From positions 1 to 53,110 of the forward strand of contig SEEM01000020.1 in the NCBI GenBank assembly GCA_004144595.1: 53,110 nucleotides of DNA, in the 5' to 3' direction. This DNA is from Hyphomicrobiales bacterium. Its GTDB lineage: Bacteria > Pseudomonadota > Alphaproteobacteria > Rhizobiales > Beijerinckiaceae. Below the pieces are notes generated by a model. It saw only the letters and a program-made list of their open reading frames with translations, was not told where the DNA came from and made no database searches. How positions within the stretch are numbered: the first letter of the stretch is position 1; the number at the start of each line of letters is the position of its first letter. Positions 16,835 to 25,741 of the stretch are shown piece by piece. Position numbers and translations under genes: made by a program.

Positions 16835-17536
16835 ATGTTGCAGCCTGCCGTCGAACCCGTTGCGCCCGATCTGCTGCGTTCGCTGCGCGAGCATGTCCAT
16901 GAGCGTCTGCGCCGCGCGATCGTCGCCGGCCGCTTCCGCAATGGCGAGCGCTTGAACGAGCGCCATCTCGCCGAGATGCTCGGCGTCAGCACCACCCCGG
17001 TAAAGGACGCGATCCGCAAGCTGGAGAGCGAAGGCCTCGTCCGCACCGAGGCGCGACGTGGCGTCTTCGTCGAGTTCTCGCCCCGGCAGGCGCTGGAGAT
17101 GGCGCTCGGTCGCGCCGCGCTCGAAAGCGTGATGGCCCATGTCGCGGCCAACCGCTTGACCGAAGCTGGCGCGACCGAACTCGGCGGGCTGATCGCAGAG
17201 ATGGAACAGGCGACCGAGGATGGCGATCTCGAAGACCTCGTCGCGCTGAACGAGGCCTATCATCGCGCCATCCACGGCATCTCCGGCTGCACCTATCTGG
17301 AACGTCGCCTCGACGGCCAGCGCATGTACGACCATGCCCAGCGCATCGCCCTGCATTCGCAAGCCGATGAGCGCCGCCGTGGCCTCCAGGAACATCGCGA
17401 CATCTACGAGGCGCTCCTGGCGCGCGATCCCGCGCGCGCCGAACTCAGGATGCGCCGTCACATCGTCCGCTCGGCGAAGGCCCATGTCAGGCTGGTCTTC
17501 GGCGCGGATGCGGAGGGACTGGACTATGACGAATGA
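16835..17536 (+). CDS. GntR family transcriptional regulator (FadR/FCD type)
   Basis: The 233-residue protein has an N-terminal winged helix-turn-helix (RRAIVAGRFRNGERLNE, LAEMLGVSTTPVKDAIRKLE, EGLVRTEARRGVFV). A C-terminal all-helical FCD ligand domain follows, with the metal- or acid-binding pattern seen in NEAYHRAIHG, EHRDIYEAL and RRHIVRS. Such regulators respond to organic acids. AGGACC upstream supports the ATG at 16835. The gene overlaps the next lyase gene by 11 bases, so the two are co-expressed, and it probably controls the adjacent catabolic genes. Confidence 0.93.
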   Translation: MLQPAVEPVAPDLLRSLREHVHERLRRAIVAGRFRNGERLNERHLAEMLGVSTTPVKDAIRKLESEGLVRTEARRGVFVEFSPRQALEMALGRAALESVMAHVAANRLTEAGATELGGLIAEMEQATEDGDLEDLVALNEAYHRAIHGISGCTYLERRLDGQRMYDHAQRIALHSQADERRRGLQEHRDIYEALLARDPARAELRMRRHIVRSAKAHVRLVFGADAEGLDYDE

Positions 17537-18443
17537 CAAGGTCCGCCGCGCATTGCGCGGTATTTCCGGCGTGCACGTCACCGCCTGGAAGGCGGATGGC
17601 GAGGCCGACTGGGCGCTGACCGGCAAGATCGTCCGGCGCATCGCCGAGGCCGGCATCCACAACATCGTCTCGGCCGGCAATACCGGCGAATTCTACCCGA
17701 TGACGACGGCCGAGGTCGAACGCTGCCACGCAACCGCAGCCGCAGCCGCCGCCGGCAAGGCGCTGGTCACGGCCGGCATAGGCCGCTCGCTGCGCGAGGC
17801 GGTTGCGACGGGCAAACTGGCGGCCAAGGCCGGCTGCGATGCCGCGATGGTGCATCACCCGCTCGACCCCTTCGCCGCCCCGCAATCCCAGGCCGACTAC
17901 ATCCTCGCCATCGCCGAGGCGCTGCCGATCCCGCTCGTCGCCTATATCCGCTCGGACGCGATCGGCGTGAAGGACCTGATCCGGGTCGCGACCCATCCCA
18001 ACGTCGCCGGCGTGAAATTCGCCTCGAACAACATGATGCTGCTCGCCGATTGCGTGCGCGAGACGGAAGGTTCCTCCGCCAACTGGATCTGCGGCCTCGC
18101 CGAGGGCTGGGCCGCGCCCTTCCATGCGCTCGGCGCGCGCGGCTTCACCTCGGGCCTGATCAATGTCGCGCCGGAACGCTCGCTCGCCGTCTGGCGTGCG
18201 CTGGAGGCTGGCGATTACGAGGCGGCGCGCCGCGAGGTCGACGCCATCGCCGGCTTCGAGAAGCTGCGCACCAAATACGGCAACGGCGCCAATGTCACCG
18301 TGGTGAAGGAGGCGCTCGGCCTGCTCGGAACCGATGTCGGACCGGTCCGCCTCCCCGGCCTCCCGGAGCTGAACGAAGCCGAGCGTGCGGAATTGCGCGG
18401 CATCGTCTCGAGCTGGGGTAGCCAGCGGGCCGCGGCCGAGTGA
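17526..18443 (+). CDS. Dihydrodipicolinate synthase (DapA) family lyase
   Basis: The 305-residue protein is a class I aldolase-fold enzyme of the DapA/NAL superfamily. Visible features are the pyruvate-binding loop SAGNTGEFYPM, Tyr140 in LVAYIRSD, and the Schiff-base Lys164 in VAGVKFASNN. The start ATG lies inside the end of the regulator gene (11-base overlap), which implies translational coupling. In this neighbourhood it is more likely a catabolic 2-keto-3-deoxy acid lyase or dehydratase than the lysine-biosynthesis enzyme. The exact reaction is open. Confidence 0.9.
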   Translation: MTNDKVRRALRGISGVHVTAWKADGEADWALTGKIVRRIAEAGIHNIVSAGNTGEFYPMTTAEVERCHATAAAAAAGKALVTAGIGRSLREAVATGKLAAKAGCDAAMVHHPLDPFAAPQSQADYILAIAEALPIPLVAYIRSDAIGVKDLIRVATHPNVAGVKFASNNMMLLADCVRETEGSSANWICGLAEGWAAPFHALGARGFTSGLINVAPERSLAVWRALEAGDYEAARREVDAIAGFEKLRTKYGNGANVTVVKEALGLLGTDVGPVRLPGLPELNEAERAELRGIVSSWGSQRAAAE

Positions 18444-18449
18444 CTAGCC

Positions 18450-18538
18450 GTCATTCTCGGGCGGAGCGTAGCGCAGACCCGAGAATCTCATGACAAGATG
18501 ACACTGGTTTCCGAGATGGTCGGGTCAAGCCCGACCAT
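18450..18538. repeat. Two hairpins of the dispersed palindromic repeat family
   Basis: ATTCTCGGG (18453-18461) pairs with CCCGAGAAT (18478-18486), flanked by GTCAT and ATGAC. A second hairpin, ATGGTCGGG-TCAAG-CCCGACCAT, lies at 18516-18538. The second matches the hairpin at 15568-15590. The element lies between the lyase and dehydratase genes, so it may partly separate their transcription. Confidence 0.75.
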
Positions 18539-18582
18539 GACGTCAACAGCAATTAGAACGACAAGAATTCGAGGAAGCACCC

Positions 18583-20316
18583 ATGTCCGCCCGCCCCCGC
18601 AAGACGCCCGAGACCCTGCGCAGCTGGCGCTGGTTCGGGGCGAGCGACCTGCGCTCCTTCGGGCATCGCTCGCGGGCGCTGCAGATGGGCTTCGGCCATG
18701 AGGAGTTCATGGGCAAGCCAGTCATCGGCATCATCAACACCTGGTCCGAGATCAATCCCTGCCACACCCATCTGCGCGACCGCGCCGAGGCGGTGAAGCG
18801 CGCGGTCTGGGCGGCCGGGGGCTTCCCCATCGAAATTCCGGTGATGTCGGTTTCCGAGCAATATCAGAAGCCTACGACCATGCTCTATCGCAACTTCCTG
18901 GCGATGGAGACCGAGGAATCGATCCGCTCCCACCCGCTCGACGGCGCCGTACTGCTCGGCGGCTGCGACAAGTCCACGCCGGCCCTGATCATGGGCGCCT
19001 GCAGCGCCGGCCTGCCCTTCATCTTCGTGCCGGCCGGGCCGATGCTGCGCGGCAACTGGGCCGGCAAGGTGCTGGGCTCCGGCGCCGACGTGTGGAAATA
19101 CTGGGCCGAGAAGGAAGCCGGCAACATCACCGATGGCGACTGGAAGGACATGGAAAGCGGCATCGCCCGCTCCTATGGCACCTGCATGGTGATGGGTACC
19201 GCCGCGACGATGATGAGCCATGCCGAGGTGCTGGGCCTCACCCTGCCCGGCGCCTCCGCCATCCCCGCCGCGGACGCCGCTCATCCGCGCATGGCCGCCG
19301 CCGCCGGCAAGCGCATCGTCGAGATGGTCTGGGAGGACCTGACGCCCGACCAGATCCTGACCCGCAAGAGCTTCGAGAACGCGCTGACGGTGCATATGGC
19401 CGTTGCCGGCTCGACCAATGCGATCATCCATCTCGTCGCCATGGCCGGCCGCGCCGGGGTGCCGCTGACGCCCGATGATTTCGACGCCTTCTCGCGCAAT
19501 GTCCCTGTTATCGCGAACCTGCGCCCCTCCGGCGATTTCCTGATGGAGGATTTCTTCTATGCCGGCGGCCTGCCAGCCCTGCTGAAGCAGCTCGAAACCA
19601 AGCTCCACACCGATGCAATGACCGTCACCGGCAAGCCGATCGCGGAGACGATCGCGCTCGCCAAGGTCTATGACGACAACGTCATCCGCCCGCTCGACAA
19701 GCCCGTATCGACCGCCAACGGCCTCGCCGTGCTCAAGGGCAACCTCGCGCCCGACGGCTGCGTCATCAAGCCCTCCGCCGCCGAGGCGCGCCTGCTCAGG
19801 CATTCCGGCCCGGCCTTGGTCTTCGAGCATTACGATGCGATGATGCAGGCGGTGAACGACGAAAACCTGGACGTCACCGCCGACCACATCATGGTGCTCA
19901 AGAATTGCGGCCCGGTCGGCGGCCCCGGCATGCCGGAATGGGGCATGCTGCCGATCCCCAAGAAGCTGCTGAAGCAGGGCGTGCGCGACATGCTGCGCAT
20001 CTCGGATGCCCGCATGTCCGGCACCAGCTACGGCGCCTGTATCCTGCATGTCGCGCCCGAGGCCTATATCAAGGGACCGCTCGCCGCAGTGCAGACGGGA
20101 GACATCATCAACGTCGATGTCGAGGCGCGCAGCATCTCGGTCGATCTCACCGAGGAAGAGATCGCCGCCCGCCTCGCCGCGTGGACGCCGCCCGATCGCG
20201 ACTATCCCCGCGGCTGGGGCAAGATGTCGGCCGCCCATATCCGCCAGGCCGACAAGGGCTGCGATTTCGACTATCTGGAAGGGACGGCGAAGGTGCCGGA
20301 GCCCGAGATCCACTGA
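18583..20316 (+). CDS. IlvD/Edd family dehydratase, probably sugar-acid (L-arabinonate-type)
   Basis: The 577-residue protein shows the Fe-S dehydratase signature: Cys60 (NPCHTHLRD), Cys128 with Lys129 (GGCDKSTPA) and Cys201 (GTCMVMGTA). Lys129 is the position carboxylated in this family to bind magnesium. The length and the SEINPCHTHLRDRAEAVK and YEHYD-like features fit the sugar-acid dehydratase branch (arabinonate/xylonate type) rather than branched-chain IlvD, though I cannot settle the substrate. The product would be a 2-keto-3-deoxy acid, fitting the neighbouring DapA-family and HpcH lyases. The start ATG follows GAGGAAGCACCC. The stop overlaps the next gene by one base. Confidence 0.92.
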   Translation: MSARPRKTPETLRSWRWFGASDLRSFGHRSRALQMGFGHEEFMGKPVIGIINTWSEINPCHTHLRDRAEAVKRAVWAAGGFPIEIPVMSVSEQYQKPTTMLYRNFLAMETEESIRSHPLDGAVLLGGCDKSTPALIMGACSAGLPFIFVPAGPMLRGNWAGKVLGSGADVWKYWAEKEAGNITDGDWKDMESGIARSYGTCMVMGTAATMMSHAEVLGLTLPGASAIPAADAAHPRMAAAAGKRIVEMVWEDLTPDQILTRKSFENALTVHMAVAGSTNAIIHLVAMAGRAGVPLTPDDFDAFSRNVPVIANLRPSGDFLMEDFFYAGGLPALLKQLETKLHTDAMTVTGKPIAETIALAKVYDDNVIRPLDKPVSTANGLAVLKGNLAPDGCVIKPSAAEARLLRHSGPALVFEHYDAMMQAVNDENLDVTADHIMVLKNCGPVGGPGMPEWGMLPIPKKLLKQGVRDMLRISDARMSGTSYGACILHVAPEAYIKGPLAAVQTGDIINVDVEARSISVDLTEEEIAARLAAWTPPDRDYPRGWGKMSAAHIRQADKGCDFDYLEGTAKVPEPEIH

Positions 20317-21239
20317 TGCAGGTTACCCGCGACATCGAGCACATCGCCGTCATCGGCGCAGGCCTGATCGGCAGCAGCTGGGCGGCGCTGGCCATGGGCC
20401 ACGGCCTGAATGTCTCGGCTTACGATCCCGCTCCCGGCGCGGAGGAAAAGTTCCGCCATGCCGTCGAGCGGGCGCGAGCCCAGCTCGCCGAGCTCGGTTT
20501 GGCGAATACCGGGCAATATCGGTTCACTGATGATCTGGATGAGGCGCTGCAAGACGTTGATTTCGTTCAGGAGAACGGACCGGAGAACGAAGGCGCCAAG
20601 CGCGCTTTGCTCGCCCGGCTCGATGCGGCGCTGCCGCCGAACGTCATCATCGCAAGCAGCACCTCGGCCTTGCTGCGCAGTGCGATCGTCGCCGATTGCC
20701 GAAACAGGCGACGGGTGATCGTCGCCCATCCCTTCAATCCGCCGCATCTCGTGCCGCTGGTCGAGATCGTCGGCGAGGACGAGGCAGTCGTCGCAAAGGC
20801 CGCCGCCTTTTATCGCAGCCTCGACCGGCGCCCCGTCATCCTCCAGCGCGAGATGCCCGGCCATGTCGCCAACCGCTTGGCCTCCGCGCTCTATCGCGAG
20901 GCCGTCCATCTGGTCGAGGAGGGCGTCGCCAGCGTCGCCGAGATCGATGCCGCGCTCTGCAACGGCCCCGGCCTGCGTTGGGCTTTGATGGGGCCGCACA
21001 TGACCTATCATCTCGGCGGCGGCGAAGGCGGCATCGCCGGCTATCTCGCCCATCTCGGGCCGAGCCAGGTCCGGCGCTGGCAGTCGCTCGGTACGCCCTC
21101 GCTGGACGAAAACGTCCAGCACAAGATCATCGAAGGCGTCGCCGAGGAAGCAGCGGGGCGCACGATCGCGCAGCTCGAGGAGCGGCGCGACGAAGGTCTC
21201 TTGGCGCTGCTGCGCGCCCGCAAGCTCGTCAGCGAATAG
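20316..21239 (+). CDS. 3-hydroxyacyl-CoA dehydrogenase family NAD-dependent dehydrogenase
   Basis: The 307-residue protein starts at the ATG overlapping the dehydratase stop (TGATG). It has an N-terminal Rossmann fold with IAVIGAGLIGSSWA (NAD binding) and DPAPG at the end of the second strand. The catalytic segments SSTSALL and VAHPFNPPHLVPLVEIV follow, then a C-terminal helical dimerisation domain. The size and lack of CoA-specific parts match the L-carnitine dehydrogenase, L-gulonate 3-dehydrogenase and lambda-crystallin group, so a hydroxy acid is a more likely substrate than an acyl-CoA. Tight coupling to the dehydratase puts both in one pathway. Confidence 0.9.
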   Translation: MQVTRDIEHIAVIGAGLIGSSWAALAMGHGLNVSAYDPAPGAEEKFRHAVERARAQLAELGLANTGQYRFTDDLDEALQDVDFVQENGPENEGAKRALLARLDAALPPNVIIASSTSALLRSAIVADCRNRRRVIVAHPFNPPHLVPLVEIVGEDEAVVAKAAAFYRSLDRRPVILQREMPGHVANRLASALYREAVHLVEEGVASVAEIDAALCNGPGLRWALMGPHMTYHLGGGEGGIAGYLAHLGPSQVRRWQSLGTPSLDENVQHKIIEGVAEEAAGRTIAQLEERRDEGLLALLRARKLVSE

Positions 21240-21242
21240 GCG

Positions 21243-22637
21243 TTAGAGCTCCGCGTCGAATGCGATGGCGTCGAACGCCGCCCTCACCCGGCCGAGCCCC
21301 AGCGCGGTGACATAGGCATAGGCCCGCTCGGACGACTGCGCGACGACGCCCCGGTCCGTGCCCTGGACGTTGATCTCCAGCGAGACGGAAGCACTTACGC
21401 TGGGCGTCGCCCGCATCGGCACAGGCAGGGTGAGACTCTGGCCGCTCGCCGCCGCCGCGGCCTGATAGGCGTCGATCAGCACCTGCCCGTCCTGCTTCTG
21501 GAAATAGCGCCGGCACAGCATCTGCTCGATGGTGAGCGGGCGTGCCGCCCAGCCGGTTGCGAGCGGCCCGCGTTCAAGCTTGATCCGCGCGAAACTGACC
21601 GCGCCGGCGCTCGGCGCGAGCTGGACCTGCAAAACGCCGGTATCGCCGACCGCCGGCGTCAGCGTCAGCGAGCGACGGCCCGTCCCCGCCGTGATCGTGC
21701 CCGATTGGCTGCCGATCGCGACCGCGAGGCTGCCGCCGCTGAGGTCCTCGATCGAGAGCGTCAAAGGCAGCCCCGCGAAGGCGGCAAGCCCCCATAGAGC
21801 CGGCTCGACCGGCTGCATGATGGCGCCCGACGTCAACGTGATGACGAAACCGCCGAGCGAGAGATCGGCACCGCCGGCCGCCGCCTTCCAGCGATCGAAT
21901 CCGTAGATGCCGGGCGCCAGCGCACCGCCGGCGAAACCGCGCTGGTTGATCGCCATGTCGCCATTGACCAACAGGCTGGCGCCCGCCGCCCAAAGCGAGC
22001 CCGGCAAGGCGACGCCGCCCGAAGCTTGATCGATCGCCAGCGCCTCGTGCCAGGCGGAGCCGTCCGCGCTGACCTTGACCCGGAAATCGTCGTCGCCGGC
22101 GAGGCCGAACTCGGCCCGGCCCGACCAGTTGCTCTGGAACAACAGGCTCGCGGTGTCGCCGGCGGCGTTCTTGTTGATCTTCAGCCGGTGGTCGCTGCCG
22201 GCATGGTTGAACAGGCTCGCCTCCGAGGACACCGCAAGGCGGTTGGTCGTGTCGGCGGTCGCGTTCACGCCCCAAACTTCGGCGCCGAGGCTGCTCAGGG
22301 GGCTGTCGCGGCGCCATTCCGTGCCGGTCCAGAGATTGTGCTCGGCCTCGTCGATCACCCATGCTTGCCAGCCGGCGCGGGGCACGAGGAAGGTCCAGCC
22401 GCCATCCTCGAACAGCGCGACCTGATCGGTGCGTCCCGCGAAGGCGCCGCTGCCGCCGGCGGGCACGATATAGGCCGAGAGCACTGTCGGCGAAGCCGGC
22501 GGCGCGGTCTCGGTCCGGCTGTCGACGGTCAGATGGATCAATCCGTCGAGCCGCATCAGGGCGTCGTTATGGGTGACGTGCTTTTGCGCCTGTCCGGCGG
22601 CGAGCAGCGGCAGGGAAAGACGGGGCGTATCGGTCAT
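21243..22637 (-). CDS. DUF2793 phage-type structural protein
   Basis: The 464-residue protein begins MTDTPRLSLPLLAAGQAQKHV, a typical DUF2793 opening (residues 1-95), with GWQAWVIDEAEHNLWTGTEW near the domain end. The rest is strand-rich with many Gly and Ser residues, as in phage tail fibres. The family is found in prophages and gene transfer agents of alphaproteobacteria. No other phage gene is nearby, so it is an orphan, perhaps a remnant or a domesticated carbohydrate-binding protein. It ends three bases from the convergent dehydrogenase stop. GCGAGG upstream supports the ATG chosen. Confidence 0.85.
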   Translation of the reverse strand: MTDTPRLSLPLLAAGQAQKHVTHNDALMRLDGLIHLTVDSRTETAPPASPTVLSAYIVPAGGSGAFAGRTDQVALFEDGGWTFLVPRAGWQAWVIDEAEHNLWTGTEWRRDSPLSSLGAEVWGVNATADTTNRLAVSSEASLFNHAGSDHRLKINKNAAGDTASLLFQSNWSGRAEFGLAGDDDFRVKVSADGSAWHEALAIDQASGGVALPGSLWAAGASLLVNGDMAINQRGFAGGALAPGIYGFDRWKAAAGGADLSLGGFVITLTSGAIMQPVEPALWGLAAFAGLPLTLSIEDLSGGSLAVAIGSQSGTITAGTGRRSLTLTPAVGDTGVLQVQLAPSAGAVSFARIKLERGPLATGWAARPLTIEQMLCRRYFQKQDGQVLIDAYQAAAAASGQSLTLPVPMRATPSVSASVSLEINVQGTDRGVVAQSSERAYAYVTALGLGRVRAAFDAIAFDAEL

Positions 22638-22727
22638 GGGGCCTCGCGGAAGGGACACGCAGCGCTTTGCTGCCGCGAGGCGATGATGCGGCCGGTTGAG
22701 GTCTCCGGGGATAACTTGGCCTTTGCG

Positions 22728-23477
22728 TCAACCGAAGCGGCGGGGCCGCAAGCCGGCGTGGAACCAGTTGATGAGCGAGTAGATGTCGTGGACCGGCAGT
22801 CCGGTCGCCGCCTGCACATCGGCGGCGTAAGGCGGCATGTTCGTGCATTCCAGCACGATGGCGCCGACATCGGGGTGGCGGGCGACGAGTTCGAGCGCCG
22901 CCTGCACCACGTCCTGTCGGGCAAGGTCGACATCCATGTCGTCCTTCTCGGCCTTGATCAGGACGCGGAAGAACTCGCGCCCGTTCTCGGTGCCGGTGAC
23001 GGGCGTGTCGAGCGGCACGCCGGCCGCCTCCAGATGCTTAGGCGTCAGCGAAGCCGCCGAGACCGTGACGACGCCGACGCGCTTGCCCGGTGGCAGCGTC
23101 GCCTGCACCCAGGGCACCTGCATCAGCGAAGAGGTTGCGACCGGCACGCCGACCGATGCCGCAAGCTCGCGCTGGAACAGCGAGAGGAAGCCGCAATTGG
23201 TGGTGATCGCCTCGGCGCCAAGCCGGACGAGATCGCGCGCCGCGTCGATGAAATCCGGCAGCAGCCCGGCCGCGCCCTTGAGCACCACCTTCTCGGGACT
23301 CGCCCCGCCGACGACGCGGTACAGCACCGGGAAGGGCCAGGTCGTGCCATTGCCCATATCGCCGGGAATCCGCGGAAACCGCGCCTCCAGCATCAGGATA
23401 CCCAGGGGAACGCCGTAGATCGCCTTCCCGCCGCGCGCGATCCGCGCTGCCGAGGGCGCTGTGGAAACATCAGTCAT
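22728..23477 (-). CDS. Aspartate/glutamate racemase superfamily protein
   Basis: The 249-residue protein starts at the ATG reading MTDVSTAPS, after TTGGAGAGACG. It has the two-domain racemase fold with the paired cysteines Cys95 (ITTNCGFLS) and Cys201 (VLECTNMPPY) expected to act as acid and base. Related members include aspartate/glutamate and hydantoin racemases and maleate isomerases. The N-terminal part (GKAIYGVPLGILMLE) matches the less-studied branch rather than MurI. Substrate unknown. Two short palindromes lie upstream (23541-23579). Confidence 0.85.
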   Translation of the reverse strand: MTDVSTAPSAARIARGGKAIYGVPLGILMLEARFPRIPGDMGNGTTWPFPVLYRVVGGASPEKVVLKGAAGLLPDFIDAARDLVRLGAEAITTNCGFLSLFQRELAASVGVPVATSSLMQVPWVQATLPPGKRVGVVTVSAASLTPKHLEAAGVPLDTPVTGTENGREFFRVLIKAEKDDMDVDLARQDVVQAALELVARHPDVGAIVLECTNMPPYAADVQAATGLPVHDIYSLINWFHAGLRPRRFG

Positions 23478-23540
23478 CGTCTCTCCAATAGGCCGGTACG
23501 CAGGCATGCTAACCTGGCAATGAACGCTCCGTCACCGTAT

Positions 23541-23579
23541 GGGATGACCATCCCTCAGACGATGAAAGGAAACTTCATC
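23541..23579. promoter_or_regulatory. Pair of short palindromes upstream of the racemase-family gene
   Basis: GGGATG-AC-CATCCC at 23541-23554 and GATGAA-N7-TTCATC at 23561-23579 lie 64-102 bases upstream of the racemase-family start. They might be operators. The evidence is symmetry and position only. Confidence 0.3.
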
Positions 23580-23724
23580 GACATCGGCTAAAACTCCTGT
23601 TGCTGCCATCGCTTCGTCGTTTTTGAATAGCCATAAGGTTGGCGCCCGCCCTGCTCTCGCGTGATCTCGCCGGCGCTGGTCCGTATCTTGCCTGCACGCA
23701 TCGCCGTTCTTCCGGAGCCCGGTC

Positions 23725-24099
23725 TTGATTCTTTCGCTTGAAAAGCTTCGTCGCCTTGCCGTGTTCGCGGGTTGGGCGGCGCTGCTTACGATCCTGTTCT
23801 CGACGCTGTCGCCGCTGAATGCGCGGCCGCATCTTCCGCTGTTGGGAGCCGATGTCGAACGCTTCCTAGCTTATTTCGGTGCCGGCGCGACCTTCGCCTT
23901 CGCCTATCCGCGGCAGCGCTGGCTCGTATTGGCAGGCATCGTCGCGCTCGCCATCGGCCTCGAATGGCTGCAGACCCTCGAAGAGACCCGCCACGGCCTG
24001 CCGCATGATGCGATCGTGAAGATTGCCGGTGCCACGCTGGGCAGCATCCTCGCCGCCGCCTTCGACACGATGGCGCAACGCCTCCGCAAGCCGGCCTGA
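23725..24099 (+). CDS. VanZ-like membrane protein
   Basis: The 124-residue protein starts at TTG 23725, eight bases after GGAG. It has three to four membrane segments (AVFAGWAALLTILFSTLSP, YFGAGATFAFAYP, LVLAGIVALAIGLEWLQTL, KIAGATLGSILAAAF) and the VanZ-like pattern with a conserved E-Q pair in GLEWLQTLEETRHG. VanZ-like proteins are membrane proteins of mostly unknown role. The exopolysaccharide phosphotransferase follows on the same strand after 188 bases. Confidence 0.8.
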   Translation: MILSLEKLRRLAVFAGWAALLTILFSTLSPLNARPHLPLLGADVERFLAYFGAGATFAFAYPRQRWLVLAGIVALAIGLEWLQTLEETRHGLPHDAIVKIAGATLGSILAAAFDTMAQRLRKPA

Positions 24100-24287
24100 T
24101 TCATCATGGGACATCGCCTCCCGGCGCCTGGCCGGTAGGCGCTCGAGATCCAGCGAAATAAGCCCTCATCCGCGCTATTCCGGCTCACATCGCCGCGGCA
24201 TGCGCCTTGCCACTCTGCTCCCCATCATGGTCCGGCCGCGGCGCAATGTGCCGTAACGGAACATGCACCAGCCGGCTGGGGATAGAG

Positions 24288-25730
24288 ATGAGCGTCAACG
24301 ATATAAGCGGCCTGCCGCAAGCCCTGCCCGACAAACGTTCGGGGATCTGGCGCCTCTGGCTGAGTCCGCTGATGGCGGCAAGCGACGCGGTCGTGGTCGC
24401 AGCCCTCGTCTACGCGGTATCCTTCGCCTATCATCTCGGAACGGTCGGCGCGCCGGGCGTCGATCGCTCGACGCGCGAACTGGCAGCGGTGCTCGCCACC
24501 CTTTTCATCTTCGTCAATCTGATGCGTGGCCGTTACCAGATCGGGAACTATCTCTCGGCGCGGGGACAGATGGGCTCCGCCTTCGCCGTCTGGAACATCA
24601 CCCTGGTCGCTTTCGTGGTCCTCGTGTTCCTTGCCAAGATCGCCGATCATTACTCGCGGGCGGTCATCGTCACCACCTATCTCTCCGGCATCCCGGTCAT
24701 CGCGCTTTGCCGTTCGGCGGTCGTCAGGCTGGTCACGGCCGGCAGCCGCACGGGCCGCATCACCGCAGAGCGCGCCTTCCTCATCGGGCGGGAGGCGAAC
24801 ATCATGTCCTTCGTGTCGCGGCACAGACCCTGGCACATGGGCTTCGCGGTCACCGATGTCGCCTTCCTGAAATCGTCAGGCGAGACCGGATCGGCCGCCC
24901 TGACCGCCGATCTGGCAGCCGCCGTGGCGAATTGCCGGGCGAAGCGGCCGGATGCCGTCTTCATCGCCGTGCCCTGGGCCGAGCAGGAGACCATCTCCGC
25001 CTGCGTCGATGCCTTCATCAACCTGCCGGTCGCGATCCATCTCGCGCCCGAGCCGATCATGGAGCGGTTCAGCGGGACGCATGTCGTCCATACCGGCACC
25101 CTGTCGAGCCTGCGCCTGACGCGTCAGCCGCTCACGGCAGCCGAGATCGCGGTCAAGCGCGCCTTCGACATCGCCGCCGCCTCTTGCGGCATCATCCTGA
25201 CCTTGCCGCTTCTGCTTCTGATCGCTGCGATGATCCGGCTCGATTCTCCAGGTCCAGTGCTCTTCCGCCAGCGACGCTACGGCTTCAACCAGCAGGCCTT
25301 CCGGATCTTCAAGTTCCGCACGATGACGTCGACCGATGACGGCCAGGTCGTCATCCAGGCGAAGCGCAACGATCCGCGGATCACGCGCCTCGGCCACCTG
25401 CTGCGGCGCTACAATCTCGACGAGCTGCCGCAGCTCCTGAACGTTCTCGCCGGCGACATGTCGCTCGTCGGGCCGCGTCCCCATGCGCTGGCGCATGACA
25501 TCGAGTTCGAGCGCAAGATCGCCAATTATGCCCGCCGCCACAACGTCAAGCCCGGCATCACCGGCTGGGCCCAGGTCAACGGCCTGCGCGGCGAAACCGA
25601 TACCGACGACAAGATGGCCAGGCGCGTCGCCTATGACCACTGGTATATCGACAACTGGTCGTTCTGGCTGGATATCACGATCCTGTTCCGGACCGTTCTG
25701 AGCCGGAAGGCCTTTTCCAACGCGCGCTGA
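24288..25730 (+). CDS. Polyprenyl-phosphate sugar phosphotransferase initiating exopolysaccharide synthesis
   Basis: The 480-residue protein starts at the ATG reading MSVNDISG. It has four to five N-terminal membrane segments, a central nucleotide-binding-like domain, and a C-terminal bacterial sugar transferase domain from about residue 280. That domain shows KRAFDIAAA, FRQRRYGFN, FKFRTM, RRYNLDELPQLLNVL, MSLVGPRPHA and KPGITGWAQVNG. This is the layout of WbaP/ExoY/GumD-type enzymes, which load the first sugar phosphate onto undecaprenyl phosphate at the inner membrane. The sugar cannot be read from the sequence. It converges with the WecG-like gene 11 bases away. Confidence 0.93.
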   Translation: MSVNDISGLPQALPDKRSGIWRLWLSPLMAASDAVVVAALVYAVSFAYHLGTVGAPGVDRSTRELAAVLATLFIFVNLMRGRYQIGNYLSARGQMGSAFAVWNITLVAFVVLVFLAKIADHYSRAVIVTTYLSGIPVIALCRSAVVRLVTAGSRTGRITAERAFLIGREANIMSFVSRHRPWHMGFAVTDVAFLKSSGETGSAALTADLAAAVANCRAKRPDAVFIAVPWAEQETISACVDAFINLPVAIHLAPEPIMERFSGTHVVHTGTLSSLRLTRQPLTAAEIAVKRAFDIAAASCGIILTLPLLLLIAAMIRLDSPGPVLFRQRRYGFNQQAFRIFKFRTMTSTDDGQVVIQAKRNDPRITRLGHLLRRYNLDELPQLLNVLAGDMSLVGPRPHALAHDIEFERKIANYARRHNVKPGITGWAQVNGLRGETDTDDKMARRVAYDHWYIDNWSFWLDITILFRTVLSRKAFSNAR

Positions 25731-25741
25731 GCTCTCGGCGA

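Noticed and set aside
18553-20313. 586-residue minus-strand open frame
   Set aside because: It mirrors the IlvD/Edd dehydratase gene almost exactly and shows only biased composition.
22026-23591. 521-residue plus-strand open frame
   Set aside because: It crosses antisense to both the DUF2793 and racemase-family genes; a real gene would not span both.
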